Assembly: GCF_014635045.1 (NCBI RefSeq)
Contig: NZ_BMCF01000002.1
Coordinates: forward strand, 62,001 to 126,000
Origin: Staphylococcus nepalensis
GTDB lineage: Bacteria > Bacillota > Bacilli > Staphylococcales > Staphylococcaceae
DNA length: 64,000 bases
Direction: 5' to 3'
In this document: positions 51,226-59,432 of the stretch, one piece after another
How positions within the stretch are numbered: position 1 is the first letter of the stretch
Layout of the letters: every line of letters begins with the position of its first letter
Notes under the pieces: generated by a model
What the model saw: only the letters and a program-made list of their open reading frames with translations
Told to the model about the DNA's origin: nothing
Database searches by the model: none
Translations under genes and position numbers: made by a program

Positions 51226-52347
51226 ATGAAGTCGGTACTATTTGATGTTGATGGTGTATTTTTAAGTGAAGAAAGATGTTTTGATGTTTCTGCGTTAACA
51301 GTATATGAAATGTTGATGAGTAAAGACTATATTGGTATAGACCCTAGTATCAATTTTCAAACATTAAATGATAAACAAATATCTGAAATTAGAGATATCG
51401 TATTTTACCATGATGAAATTTTAACCAAGTTAAAATCACTTGGTTTAAACTCGAACTGGGATATGCTATTTATCGTGATTGCTCTTCATTTTATTGAATT
51501 ATGTAAATCTTTATCACCAGATAAATTATCCATTGTATTAGATACAGACAATTTCAATGAACAAACACTGCAATTTCTTGGTGAACATATTTCAGACATA
51601 GCGCTTAATTTTGAACTACCGCTATCATTTTTAGACGGTTTAAGTTCGGGTAAAGATCATATTTATCAAGCGCTTGTTACACATGCGAATGATCAATTAA
51701 ATACAGATAATGATGGATTATTTGAATTAAAAAGCCCGTTTTGGTTGTTAGCACAGGAAATTTATCAGGAATGGTACTTAGGTTACCAATTATATAATGA
51801 AGTTGAACAAAAACCGCAGCGTTCTAATTTTAAACAAGGTTATATTTATCAAGAGGTTGCGCTTAGACCAGTTAATGAAATGAAACAGTTGTTAGAAGAT
51901 TTGAAAGACGCTGGTTACCAAATTGCAATTGCTACAGGACGACCTCGAACAGAAACGCTAGTACCATTTGAAAGTTTAGGTATTAAATCACTGTTTGATG
52001 ATATACATATTGTTACGGCAAGCGATGTTTTGACAGCAGAAGCACATTTCCCTGAGTTAAAGCCATTAGGGAAGCCTAATCCGTTTAGTTATTTAGCTAC
52101 ATTAGAAGGTAATTATCTTGAAAATTATAAAAAATATGCAACAAATCAGCAAAATCGCGTAAATAAAGATGAAGTGTTTATCGTAGGGGATTCTTTAGCT
52201 GATTTGTTGAGTGCTAAAAAGATTGGAGCTACTTTCATTGGCCCATTAACTGGATTGAAAGGGCAAAAAGCACGTAAAGAATTAGAAGATTACGACGCAG
52301 AGTATATCGTTAATCATGTGAGCGAAATTAGAGAAATTCTTTTATAA
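51226..52347 (+). CDS. HAD-superfamily hydrolase, possible phosphoserine phosphatase
   Basis: A 373-residue HAD phosphatase. The nucleophile motif is FDVDGVFL at residues 6-13, motif II is AIATGRPRTET near 244, and the acidic motif is VGDSLADLLSAKK near 325. An unusually large cap (about 200 residues) lies between motifs I and II. ATG 51226 has AAGGAGAGG 7 bases ahead; ATG 51220 overlaps it. It faces serA-aminotransferase, and no classical serB is seen here, so it may supply the phosphatase of serine synthesis. That is inference only. Confidence 0.8.
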   Translation: MKSVLFDVDGVFLSEERCFDVSALTVYEMLMSKDYIGIDPSINFQTLNDKQISEIRDIVFYHDEILTKLKSLGLNSNWDMLFIVIALHFIELCKSLSPDKLSIVLDTDNFNEQTLQFLGEHISDIALNFELPLSFLDGLSSGKDHIYQALVTHANDQLNTDNDGLFELKSPFWLLAQEIYQEWYLGYQLYNEVEQKPQRSNFKQGYIYQEVALRPVNEMKQLLEDLKDAGYQIAIATGRPRTETLVPFESLGIKSLFDDIHIVTASDVLTAEAHFPELKPLGKPNPFSYLATLEGNYLENYKKYATNQQNRVNKDEVFIVGDSLADLLSAKKIGATFIGPLTGLKGQKARKELEDYDAEYIVNHVSEIREILL

Positions 52348-52366
52348 ATACAATGAACATGTTGAA

Positions 52367-52398
52367 AAAGCTGAGACAAAATAAAATGTCTCAGCTTT
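52367..52398 (+). terminator. Terminator after HAD gene
   Basis: AAAGCTGAGACA and TGTCTCAGCTTT form a perfect 12-bp stem. It belongs to the same family as 18962 and 61154. Confidence 0.88.
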
Positions 52399-52523
52399 AA
52401 ATATATGATCCGCTAACTACCCTTATAATAGTATCGCGAAAAATAGTATGAGTGAGAGCGTTAAAGTATCGAGTTATTTCTTTAGGTGGGTATGAAAGTT
52501 TAAAATCAGGGTAATTTAAATAC

Positions 52524-52567
52524 AAAAAGACACCTCCACTCAAATTTATAAATGAAGGTGCCTTTTA
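52524..52567 (-). terminator. Terminator after serA
   Basis: On the minus strand AAAAGGCACCTTCA pairs with TGGAGGTGTCTTTT, with a T run behind. It ends about 40 bases past the serA stop. Confidence 0.85.
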
Positions 52568-52609
52568 CTTTAAGAAGCATAGGCGTCTATCTTCTAAAGT
52601 TTAAAACTG

Positions 52610-54250
52610 TTAAATATGATACGTCTCGCTCGCTTTTTCATCTAACTCTATGCTGGATTCCACATCTAATTCTACACTTCTGATAAGGTTAAAGCCTTCA
52701 ATTTCATATAAAGCTTCAATAACATCTTGAGTGACAGGATGGTCAATGGACAGCACCATTAGTGCATTACCACCTTGGTTGGTACGGCCTAAATGCATTG
52801 AGGCGATATTGATATTATATTCGCCTAATATTTGTCCAGTACGTCCAACAATACCTGGTCTATCGTTATGGTTAATTACAAGTTGGTGTTTTTCCGGTTT
52901 GAAATCAACAGGATAGTCGTTGATGCGCACAATTCTAGGACCATAACCATTTAATACTGTCGCGCCAATTTTAATTTGTGTGTCTTTATTAATTAATGTT
53001 AGTTCAATATAGTTACTAAAACCACGGTGTTTTGTATCTTTCTCTATATTATATGATACACCTTGTTCATTGAGTAATACTAAAGCATTAATTAAATTAA
53101 CACGTTCCGCTAAATCTTGACGTAAAACGCCAGATACAAGTGTTCTAGTGAGCAAGCTTGTATCATCGATTGCAATATCACCTTTGTACTTAATTTGAAG
53201 TTCACGTGGCGCTTTCTCTAATAATTGAATGCCTACTTCACCAGTTAATTTACTTAATTCAATATATGGTTTTAGTTCATCATTGATTTCGTTGAAAGAC
53301 ATTTTTGGAGCGTTAATCGCATTAACGACATTACCCTGTTCAAAGATATCTACAATTTCATTTGCAACAGAAACAGCTACTTTTTCTTGTGCTTCTACAG
53401 TTGAAGCGCCTAAATGTGGTGTAACAATAATTTTATCATGTGCTACCAGTGGTGAATCGGTTGCGGGTTCAGTTTCAAATACATCGATTGCAGCGCCTTG
53501 AATTTGGTTTGCATCCAGCGCTTCAATGAGGGCATCTTCATCAATAATACCGCCACGTGCCACATTGATAATTTGTAATGTTGGTTTGGCTTTATCGAAA
53601 AAGGCTTTATCAACAATGCCTTTTGTTTTTGGTGTGAGTGGCGTATGCACAGTGACAAAATCTGCTTGCTCAGCAATTTCTTCTACAGTAGCACGTGTCA
53701 CATTAAGTTCTTTGGCTTTGTCTTCAGAAAGATAGGGGTCAAAAGCAAGGATATTCATACCGAAACTTTGCGCTCGTTTTGCTACGCCAATACCAATTCT
53801 TCCGGCTCCAATAACGCCTAAAGTTTTATTATAAAGTTCAGTTCCTCTATATATTTTACGATCCCATTTTCCGTTTTTAAGCGATTGGTGTGCTTGTGGC
53901 ACATTACGTGCCATCGATAAAATCATAGCCATTGAATGTTCAGTAGCTGAAATGGTGTTCCCATCAGGTGCGTTAATAACGATGACACCATGCTTTGTAG
54001 CAGCATCTACATCTATATTATCTACCCCAACACCCGCACGTGCAATGACTTTTAGGTTTGGTGCCGCTGATATAATATCTGAAGTGACTTGTGTTTGACT
54101 TCTCACTATCAGTCCTTCGTAATTCGTAATAGTTTCTGCTAACTCTGTTTTGCTTAATTCAGTATTGACATCAACTTCAAAGTCTTTATGTTCTGTTAAA
54201 CTTTTTAAACCTTCTGGTGAAATAGGATCTGAAACTAAAATTTTATACAT
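52610..54250 (-). CDS. serA: D-3-phosphoglycerate dehydrogenase
   Basis: Oxidises 3-phosphoglycerate to phosphohydroxypyruvate, the first step of serine synthesis. The 546-residue protein has the NAD fold GVIGAGRIGIGVAKR near residue 147, catalytic motifs VNVARGGIIDE and TPHLGASTVEAQ, an intervening domain (about 320-450), and a C-terminal ACT domain (VINHNDRPGIVGRTGQILGEYN) for feedback. It is slightly longer than the 525-535 residues usual in Firmicutes, from a charged tail after the ACT domain. It overlaps the aminotransferase gene by 8 bases; GGAGGTCG lies within that gene. Confidence 0.96.
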   Translation of the reverse strand: MYKILVSDPISPEGLKSLTEHKDFEVDVNTELSKTELAETITNYEGLIVRSQTQVTSDIISAAPNLKVIARAGVGVDNIDVDAATKHGVIVINAPDGNTISATEHSMAMILSMARNVPQAHQSLKNGKWDRKIYRGTELYNKTLGVIGAGRIGIGVAKRAQSFGMNILAFDPYLSEDKAKELNVTRATVEEIAEQADFVTVHTPLTPKTKGIVDKAFFDKAKPTLQIINVARGGIIDEDALIEALDANQIQGAAIDVFETEPATDSPLVAHDKIIVTPHLGASTVEAQEKVAVSVANEIVDIFEQGNVVNAINAPKMSFNEINDELKPYIELSKLTGEVGIQLLEKAPRELQIKYKGDIAIDDTSLLTRTLVSGVLRQDLAERVNLINALVLLNEQGVSYNIEKDTKHRGFSNYIELTLINKDTQIKIGATVLNGYGPRIVRINDYPVDFKPEKHQLVINHNDRPGIVGRTGQILGEYNINIASMHLGRTNQGGNALMVLSIDHPVTQDVIEALYEIEGFNLIRSVELDVESSIELDEKASETYHI

Positions 54251-55403
54251 ATGCTTTTACGACCTCCATATATTGCGTAATTGCTTTACCAACATAAGAT
54301 TCATTTCTAAATTCTGTTAATAATATTTCTAATGCTGAAACGACTTGTAAAATATCAAAGGGTGATATTTGTCCCATATGACCAATACGTAAAATCTGAC
54401 CTTTTAAGTGACCTTGACCACCAGCAATCGTAATTGCAAAACGCTTTTTCAATTCATTTTTAATATAGTCTAATTCATCTTTGGATTTTGGTACAAAAGC
54501 CGTAACAGTAGGTGAAGCATAAGCGTCTTGAACTAATAATTCTAGATCTAGCGCATTTAATGCTTGTCTCAACGCATCACGTATCGCGTAATGTCTAGCG
54601 ATAACTTGATCCAACCCTTCTTCATTTATGAGGTTAGCATAAGCATTTACACCTCTAAATAAAGATACATTAGGTGTGAAAGGCGTAGAGTTCTCTGTTA
54701 ATGATTTTAAATACTTATTTAAATCTAAATAAAATCTAGGTGTTGTAACTTGACTAAAACGAGCTTTAGCACGGTCGTTATAAGCTACAAAACCTAACCC
54801 AGGCGGAAGCATAATTGCTTTTTGACTTCCTGAAACAAGCACATCAATATTGTCACGATTTAAATCTACATCTACAGCACCAATACAACTGACACCATCG
54901 ACTACGAAGTAGATATCCTGATCAAAGTTTCTTAGTGCTGTACCCAATTCCTGAACAGGGTGTAAGACTGCCGTTGAAGTTTCACAATATTGGCTAAAAA
55001 CTGCTGTTATATCTCTTTTTAATGATTTTAAGAAGTCTATAAAGTCCGGTATGTTTACTGCTTGTCCCCATTCAACTTCGAATATATGTACATTATCGTA
55101 ATATGCTTCTGCTATTTGCTTAAATCTGTTGCCAAAAGCACCTGAAACAATAATAACAATATCTTCTTCTGGGTTTGCAATATTTAACATACTCGCTTCA
55201 AGCACACTTGTGCCGCTAGAAGTAAGTATCATGACTTCATTTTCAGAACCAAAGACAGGTTTGAGTGCTTTAAATGCCTGTTCAGCAATTGCTTCAAAAT
55301 CGCTAGAACGGTGTCCTACCATAGGTAATTGCGTTGCGTATAATATTTGGTCTGGCACTGGTGTAGGTCCTGGTGTTAATAATAAAGGATTATAATAGTT
55401 CAT
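54243..55403 (-). CDS. Class V aminotransferase beside serA
   Basis: A 386-residue PLP enzyme of the alanine-glyoxylate/serine-pyruvate aminotransferase family, once misnamed soluble hydrogenase 42 kDa subunit. TPGPTPVP opens the protein and the pyridoxal lysine is in VSGSQKAIMLPPGLGFV. Because it is translationally fused to serA in an operon, it may act as the phosphoserine aminotransferase step. ATG 55403 follows GGGGGAA; 55418 is a less likely start. A near-perfect CodY box lies 40 bases upstream. Confidence 0.85.
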   Translation of the reverse strand: MNYYNPLLLTPGPTPVPDQILYATQLPMVGHRSSDFEAIAEQAFKALKPVFGSENEVMILTSSGTSVLEASMLNIANPEEDIVIIVSGAFGNRFKQIAEAYYDNVHIFEVEWGQAVNIPDFIDFLKSLKRDITAVFSQYCETSTAVLHPVQELGTALRNFDQDIYFVVDGVSCIGAVDVDLNRDNIDVLVSGSQKAIMLPPGLGFVAYNDRAKARFSQVTTPRFYLDLNKYLKSLTENSTPFTPNVSLFRGVNAYANLINEEGLDQVIARHYAIRDALRQALNALDLELLVQDAYASPTVTAFVPKSKDELDYIKNELKKRFAITIAGGQGHLKGQILRIGHMGQISPFDILQVVSALEILLTEFRNESYVGKAITQYMEVVKAYV

Positions 55404-55442
55404 ATGTAATTCCCCCATTGCTTATGATTGTCAAGTTTAGCA

Positions 55443-55457
55443 AATTTTCAGAAAATA
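55443..55457. promoter_or_regulatory. CodY box of aminotransferase-serA operon
   Basis: AATTTTCAGAAAATA matches 14 of 15 positions of AATTTTCWGAAAATT. It lies 40 bases before the start codon. CodY would repress the operon when branched-chain amino acids and GTP are plentiful. Confidence 0.85.
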
Positions 55458-55567
55458 TAAAAGTACAAAAATTAATATTTATTAAAAATAAACACATTTT
55501 TAAATAAATGTAAGGGTATACATTGTTATTGTAATCATATTCCGTCATACATAAAATGAATTCAAAA

Positions 55568-56008
55568 TTATTTTATTATGGGCTCTATTTTCACATCAAC
55601 GTTGCCTCTAATTGAATTGGATATCATACAGTTGTTGTCTGCAATTTTTAGTAATTTAGGGAGTTTCTTTTCTAATAAATCTTTTTGATTTTTGTCAACC
55701 GTTATTTCTGGATAGTGTGTAATTGAGTCCATTTTAAATTTAGCATTTTCAAATATGGCTAAGCCAATTGAAGATTGTTGTATCTCAATATGATCAAAGC
55801 CTGAACGTTCCAGTACTGCTGCTAATGAAATGATATAACATGAAGAGGCGGCAGAAACGAGTAATTCATCGGGATTAGTTCCAGTTCCATTACCTCCTAA
55901 ACCTGCTGGTATTGATATTTGTTCATCTAAGACATCTCCTATAAGATTTCCTACAGATTCACGGCCATCAGACCATTGTGTGTTAACTTTAAATTGATGT
56001 TGAACCAT
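55568..56008 (-). CDS. OsmC/Ohr-family protein
   Basis: A 146-residue OsmC-fold protein with the two redox cysteines C57 (SSCYIISLAAVLERSG) and C127 (DNNCMISNSIRGN) that reduce organic hydroperoxides. It has the Ohr-like NPDELLVSAASSC turn. It corresponds to a structurally known S. aureus OsmC-like protein next to serA. The physiological peroxide is unknown. The gene is monocistronic, divergent from the glycerophosphodiesterase. Confidence 0.88.
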   Translation of the reverse strand: MVQHQFKVNTQWSDGRESVGNLIGDVLDEQISIPAGLGGNGTGTNPDELLVSAASSCYIISLAAVLERSGFDHIEIQQSSIGLAIFENAKFKMDSITHYPEITVDKNQKDLLEKKLPKLLKIADNNCMISNSIRGNVDVKIEPIIK

Positions 56009-56086
56009 TGCTATTGACCTCCGTTGATTATATGATAATTTAAGTTTAGACGATTCTACCGTATAATGAAAGGGGAGGGGATTTTA

Positions 56087-56830
56087 ATGCAATTAAAAGA
56101 GGAACGACAAAACCTTTTGTTAGTTGCACACCGAGGCTTGTCTTCAGAATATCCAGAAAATACATTGATTGCATTTCAAGCAGCATTACAAAGTAATATC
56201 GATATGTTAGAAATAGATTTACATAGAACAGCAGATGGCTGTCTAGTTGTTATACATGATGATTCCATTGATAGAACGTCCAATGGCAGTGAAAAAATAA
56301 AAGCAGCTACATTGGACGCTTTAAGACAATATGATTTTGGAATAAGTAAAAATAGCCTGTTTGAAAGACAATTGATACCGACATTTGAAGAAGTGTTGCA
56401 GTTAATTCAATCATTGCCTCAAACACTATTAATTGAAGTGAAACAGCCTAAAAATTATCCAGGTATTGAAAATGATTTGTTTAATAAATTAGAGCAATAT
56501 AACATAAATAAAGATAAAGTCATTATACAATCATTTGATCAAAACTTTATCGAAGTATTGTATAAAAAGGGCTTTGGGTGTCGATTGGGTGTGTTAATAA
56601 GTAGAAAGCGATATTGGTATCACATGCCTAAATTTAGAAAAATATCAGCTTATGCTGATTTTGTTAACCCTCACTATTCATTAGTGACTAAAACTTTTAT
56701 GAAACAAGCACACCAAAACGGTTTGAAAGTAATGCCATATACGGTAAATGATGGAAATCTTGCTAGGAAATTAGAGCGTCTAGGTGTAGATGGTTTAATC
56801 TCAAATAATCCAAATTTATTATTTCATTAA
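56087..56830 (+). CDS. Glycerophosphodiester phosphodiesterase
   Basis: Hydrolyses glycerophosphodiesters to glycerol-3-phosphate and an alcohol. The 247-residue protein has the GDPD signature: AHRGLSSEYPENT near residue 14, LEIDLHRTADG and VIHDDSIDRTSNG with metal and catalytic histidines, and LLIEVK. There is no signal peptide, so a cytosolic enzyme is expected. ATG 56087 is preferred because AGGGGAGGGG at 56071 precedes it; the ATG at 56066 is upstream of that site. A terminator follows at 56935. Confidence 0.93.
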   Translation: MQLKEERQNLLLVAHRGLSSEYPENTLIAFQAALQSNIDMLEIDLHRTADGCLVVIHDDSIDRTSNGSEKIKAATLDALRQYDFGISKNSLFERQLIPTFEEVLQLIQSLPQTLLIEVKQPKNYPGIENDLFNKLEQYNINKDKVIIQSFDQNFIEVLYKKGFGCRLGVLISRKRYWYHMPKFRKISAYADFVNPHYSLVTKTFMKQAHQNGLKVMPYTVNDGNLARKLERLGVDGLISNNPNLLFH

Positions 56831-56934
56831 TACTATAAACGTTAAGTGTTGGTTACGAATTTTTTAGAAAAATGAAGCATTTTGGTGCAGATATAATTAA
56901 AATTTTTTAATCGTACATTTACATAAATATAAAT

Positions 56935-56978
56935 AAAAGACTGATTTCTATTTCATATACTAGAAACCAGTCTTTTTA
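56935..56978. terminator. Terminator between phosphodiesterase gene and speG
   Basis: AAAAGACTGATTTCTA and TAGAAACCAGTCTTTT pair with one mismatch, followed by T residues; it can serve both converging genes. Confidence 0.88.
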
Positions 56979-57025
56979 AATGTTGTACTTTGAAATTTCA
57001 CGACCAATGTATTAAGGTAAAAAGA

Positions 57026-57547
57026 TTATTGTAGTGGTTCATGTCCACCATAACTAATCCAATTCTTTTTCAATAAACCCATCACATGACAATCATTATA
57101 TTGTCCTCGTGTATAGAAATGTTCTTGCAAAGTCCCTTCGATTTTAAAATTTTGCTTTTGATAAATATGAACTGCTTTTTCATTAGTGACGTCTACGAAC
57201 AAATAAATTTTATGCAAGTTTAATACTAGAAAAGCATAATCTATAGCCATTTTAAATGCTTTTGAAGCGTATCCTTTACCACTATATTGTCCATCAACGA
57301 TAATTTGAATCTCACAGTTACTATGTATAAAATCAATTTCAACTAACTCAACTACACCAATGCGTTCTGATTCTTCTTCTATAATAAATCTTCTCTCAGA
57401 TTCATCTAAAATATGTTTTTTATAAAGTGATTGTAGTTCACTTAAAGATTGGTATGGCTCCTCAAACCAATAGGACATATTAGCATATTCATTATTTAAA
57501 CGATGTACAAAGTCTAAATCTGTTTCTTCTAAAGCTCTAATTTTCAC
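57026..57547 (-). CDS. speG: Spermidine N-acetyltransferase
   Basis: A 173-residue GNAT enzyme that acetylates and detoxifies spermidine and spermine. Close correspondence to E. coli SpeG is plain: MKIRALEETDLDFVHRLNN, YWFEEPYQSL, KHILDESERRFIIE, GVVELVEIDFIH, and GYASKAFKMAIDYAF, then HKIYLFVDVTNEKAVHIY. Start is GTG 57547; the ATG at 57551 is out of frame and meets a stop. The ribosome binding site AAAGGAG overlaps a 31-base palindrome. S. aureus strains normally lack speG except on the ACME island; here no mobile-element marks surround it. Confidence 0.93.
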   Translation of the reverse strand: MKIRALEETDLDFVHRLNNEYANMSYWFEEPYQSLSELQSLYKKHILDESERRFIIEEESERIGVVELVEIDFIHSNCEIQIIVDGQYSGKGYASKAFKMAIDYAFLVLNLHKIYLFVDVTNEKAVHIYQKQNFKIEGTLQEHFYTRGQYNDCHVMGLLKKNWISYGGHEPLQ

Positions 57548-57557
57548 TCATAACACT

Positions 57558-57588
57558 CCTTTATCATATATACTATATATGATAAAGG
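57558..57588 (-). promoter_or_regulatory. Palindrome over the speG ribosome binding site
   Basis: CCTTTATCATATATA, one base, then its exact reverse complement: 15-bp arms. On the transcript the second arm ends in AAAGG, the ribosome binding site, so the folded RNA would hide it. As DNA it could equally be an operator over the promoter. Confidence 0.7.
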
Positions 57589-57858
57589 AAAAAGTAAAAT
57601 AGAGCATAATTTATAAATAGGATTGAAATCTATTCAACCAGGGTTTAATTTATGAAAATACAAAAATCACAATGCCAAATTAAACTCAAATCACTTAAAA
57701 GTAGGTGGGAAAAGATAAGTGAAAACGATTCGAAGTCCATATCGAAAAGGCAGAAGATGTTGGAAAAGTAAACCATTTTATATTTAGATTTTGACCGCAT
57801 TGTTCTAACCATCTATACATTAAAAGATATAAGATGGTTTTCAATACTGATATCAATA
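57589..57858. other. Gap between speG leader and rpsD terminator
   Basis: About 270 AT-rich bases. No frame, RNA motif or repeat that I can support. The speG promoter should lie near its low end. Confidence 0.4.
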
Positions 57859-57890
57859 AAAAACACCAACCATTTTGGTTGGTGTTTTGT
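57859..57890 (-). terminator. Terminator after rpsD
   Basis: AAAACACCAACCA and TGGTTGGTGTTTT form a perfect 13-bp stem with a 3-base loop, 15 bases past the rpsD stop. Confidence 0.9.
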
Positions 57891-57901
57891 AATGAAGACA
57901 A

Positions 57902-58504
57902 TTATCTTGAATAGTACTCAACGATAAGTTGTTCATTAATTTCTGCTGGTAATTCACTACGTTCAGGAATACGGATGAATTTACCTTTTAAGTTGTCTGC
58001 ATCAAATTCTAAGTACTCAGGTACAAAGTTGTTGATTTCAACAGATTCAGCAATGATATCTAATTTAGCAGATTTTTCACGAACTGAAACCTCTTGTCCT
58101 GGCTTAAGTGTGTATGATGGAATATCAACACGTTTACCGTCTACTTCGATGTGACCGTGGTTAACGATTTGACGAGCTTGACGACGCGTACGAGCCAAAC
58201 CTAATGAATATACAACTGCATCTAAACGAGAAGCAAGTAATTGCATGAAGTTTTCACCATGTACACCTTGTTGGTTACCAGCGATTTCGAATGTGTTATG
58301 GAATTGTCTTTCAGTTACACCATATAAATAACGTAATTTTTGTTTCTCACGTAATTGTAAACCATACTCAGACATTTTTTTACGTTGGTTTGGACCATGT
58401 TGTCCTGGAGCGTATGGGCGTTTTTCTAATTCTTTACCAGTACCACTTAATGAGATACCTAAGCGACGAGATTTTTTCCAATTTGAACCTCTGAATCGAG
58501 CCAT
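57902..58504 (-). CDS. rpsD: 30S ribosomal protein S4
   Basis: A 200-residue primary 16S rRNA-binding protein that starts small-subunit assembly and regulates translation. It opens [21 protein letters not shown] and has the S4 RNA-binding domain (about 92-155, [29 protein letters not shown]). It is the zinc-free form, with no N-terminal cysteine cluster. GGAGGA precedes the start. As in Bacillus it is a single gene away from the main ribosomal clusters, with its own leader. Confidence 0.98.
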   Translation of the reverse strand: MARFRGSNWKKSRRLGISLSGTGKELEKRPYAPGQHGPNQRKKMSEYGLQLREKQKLRYLYGVTERQFHNTFEIAGNQQGVHGENFMQLLASRLDAVVYSLGLARTRRQARQIVNHGHIEVDGKRVDIPSYTLKPGQEVSVREKSAKLDIIAESVEINNFVPEYLEFDADNLKGKFIRIPERSELPAEINEQLIVEYYSR

Positions 58505-58556
58505 AATAAGACTCCTCCTTTATCTTTTTTGTTGTTATGAAAAAACAAAAAAGAGT

Positions 58557-58661
58557 GTTGTATGCTTAACTGGATATATTGTTTTATGTGTCCTCGCCTC
58601 ATAGCTACGGTTACACGGCACGCCCGCATCGGGAACAATATAGAGCCAATTAATATACAAC
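58557..58661 (-). promoter_or_regulatory. Ribosomal S4 leader element
   Basis: The rpsD leader has an outer stem (GTTGTAT… at 58557 with …ATACAAC ending at 58661) around a GC-rich core with CGCCCGCATCGGG and CCTCGCC. Firmicute rpsD leaders fold into a pseudoknot that S4 binds to limit its own synthesis. The position and layout fit; I cannot compute the covariance match. Confidence 0.65.
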
Positions 58662-58743
58662 TGCTAATTTCGTTTATTCACACAAAGAGTATTGTATCAT
58701 GATATATCGTTCTGTCAACTCTTGAGTTGAAAATAAGTAGAAA

Positions 58744-59208
58744 TTAAGTTAGTTGTTGCTCGATAATCGCTACAACTTTTTCTAAACCTATTTGGTCGTC
58801 GTTTCCAAAGCGATTTGTAATTGGCGCATCAATATCTAAAACACCAATTACTTTGTTATTCTTATGAATAGGAACTACAATTTCAGATTTACTATTTGCA
58901 TCACAAGCGATATGACCTGGAAAGGCATTAACATCTTCGACTAGTTGCGTTTCATTTTCAGCAACAGCTGTACCACACACGCCCTTACCAACAGGGATAT
59001 GTACACAAGCTGGATGCCCTTGGAACGGACCTAGGATTAATTCATTCTCTTCCATCAAATAAAACCCTACCCAATTAATTTGATCTAATGAATCATTTAG
59101 TAGCGCAGATACATTACTTAAAATAGCAATGGTATTTGATTCGTCTTCAATTAAACTAAACACTTGTTTTTGTAATAAGTCATAATTTGTTACTTTGACT
59201 TCTAACAT
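58744..59208 (-). CDS. Free methionine-(R)-sulfoxide reductase (GAF domain)
   Basis: A 154-residue GAF-domain enzyme that reduces free methionine-R-sulfoxide. The three cysteines C68, C78 and C102 have the 10- and 24-residue spacing of the known catalytic set (HPACVHIPVGKGVCG, HIACDANSKSEIVVP). The motif NWVGFY is family-typical. It corresponds to Bacillus YtsP. It lies between rpsD and ezrA, the same neighbours as in other staphylococci, and transcribes towards rpsD. Confidence 0.92.
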   Translation of the reverse strand: MLEVKVTNYDLLQKQVFSLIEDESNTIAILSNVSALLNDSLDQINWVGFYLMEENELILGPFQGHPACVHIPVGKGVCGTAVAENETQLVEDVNAFPGHIACDANSKSEIVVPIHKNNKVIGVLDIDAPITNRFGNDDQIGLEKVVAIIEQQLT

Positions 59209-59432
59209 AAAAAAACCTCACTTTTTACTTTTCATTTATTATAAAGACTGTTTTAATAGTAATCAATCAATTAAATTGAAAAGGCTTTATTGAAGATAAC
59301 ATTGTACATATTATTAATAGAGAGTGATTTAATACTTATTTTAAATAATTAAGGCGATTAGCTCATTTTCTCTTTTAATGGGTAGGTAACTTACGTTATA
59401 ATGAATAGTGATAAAATAGGAGGAGAAAACAT

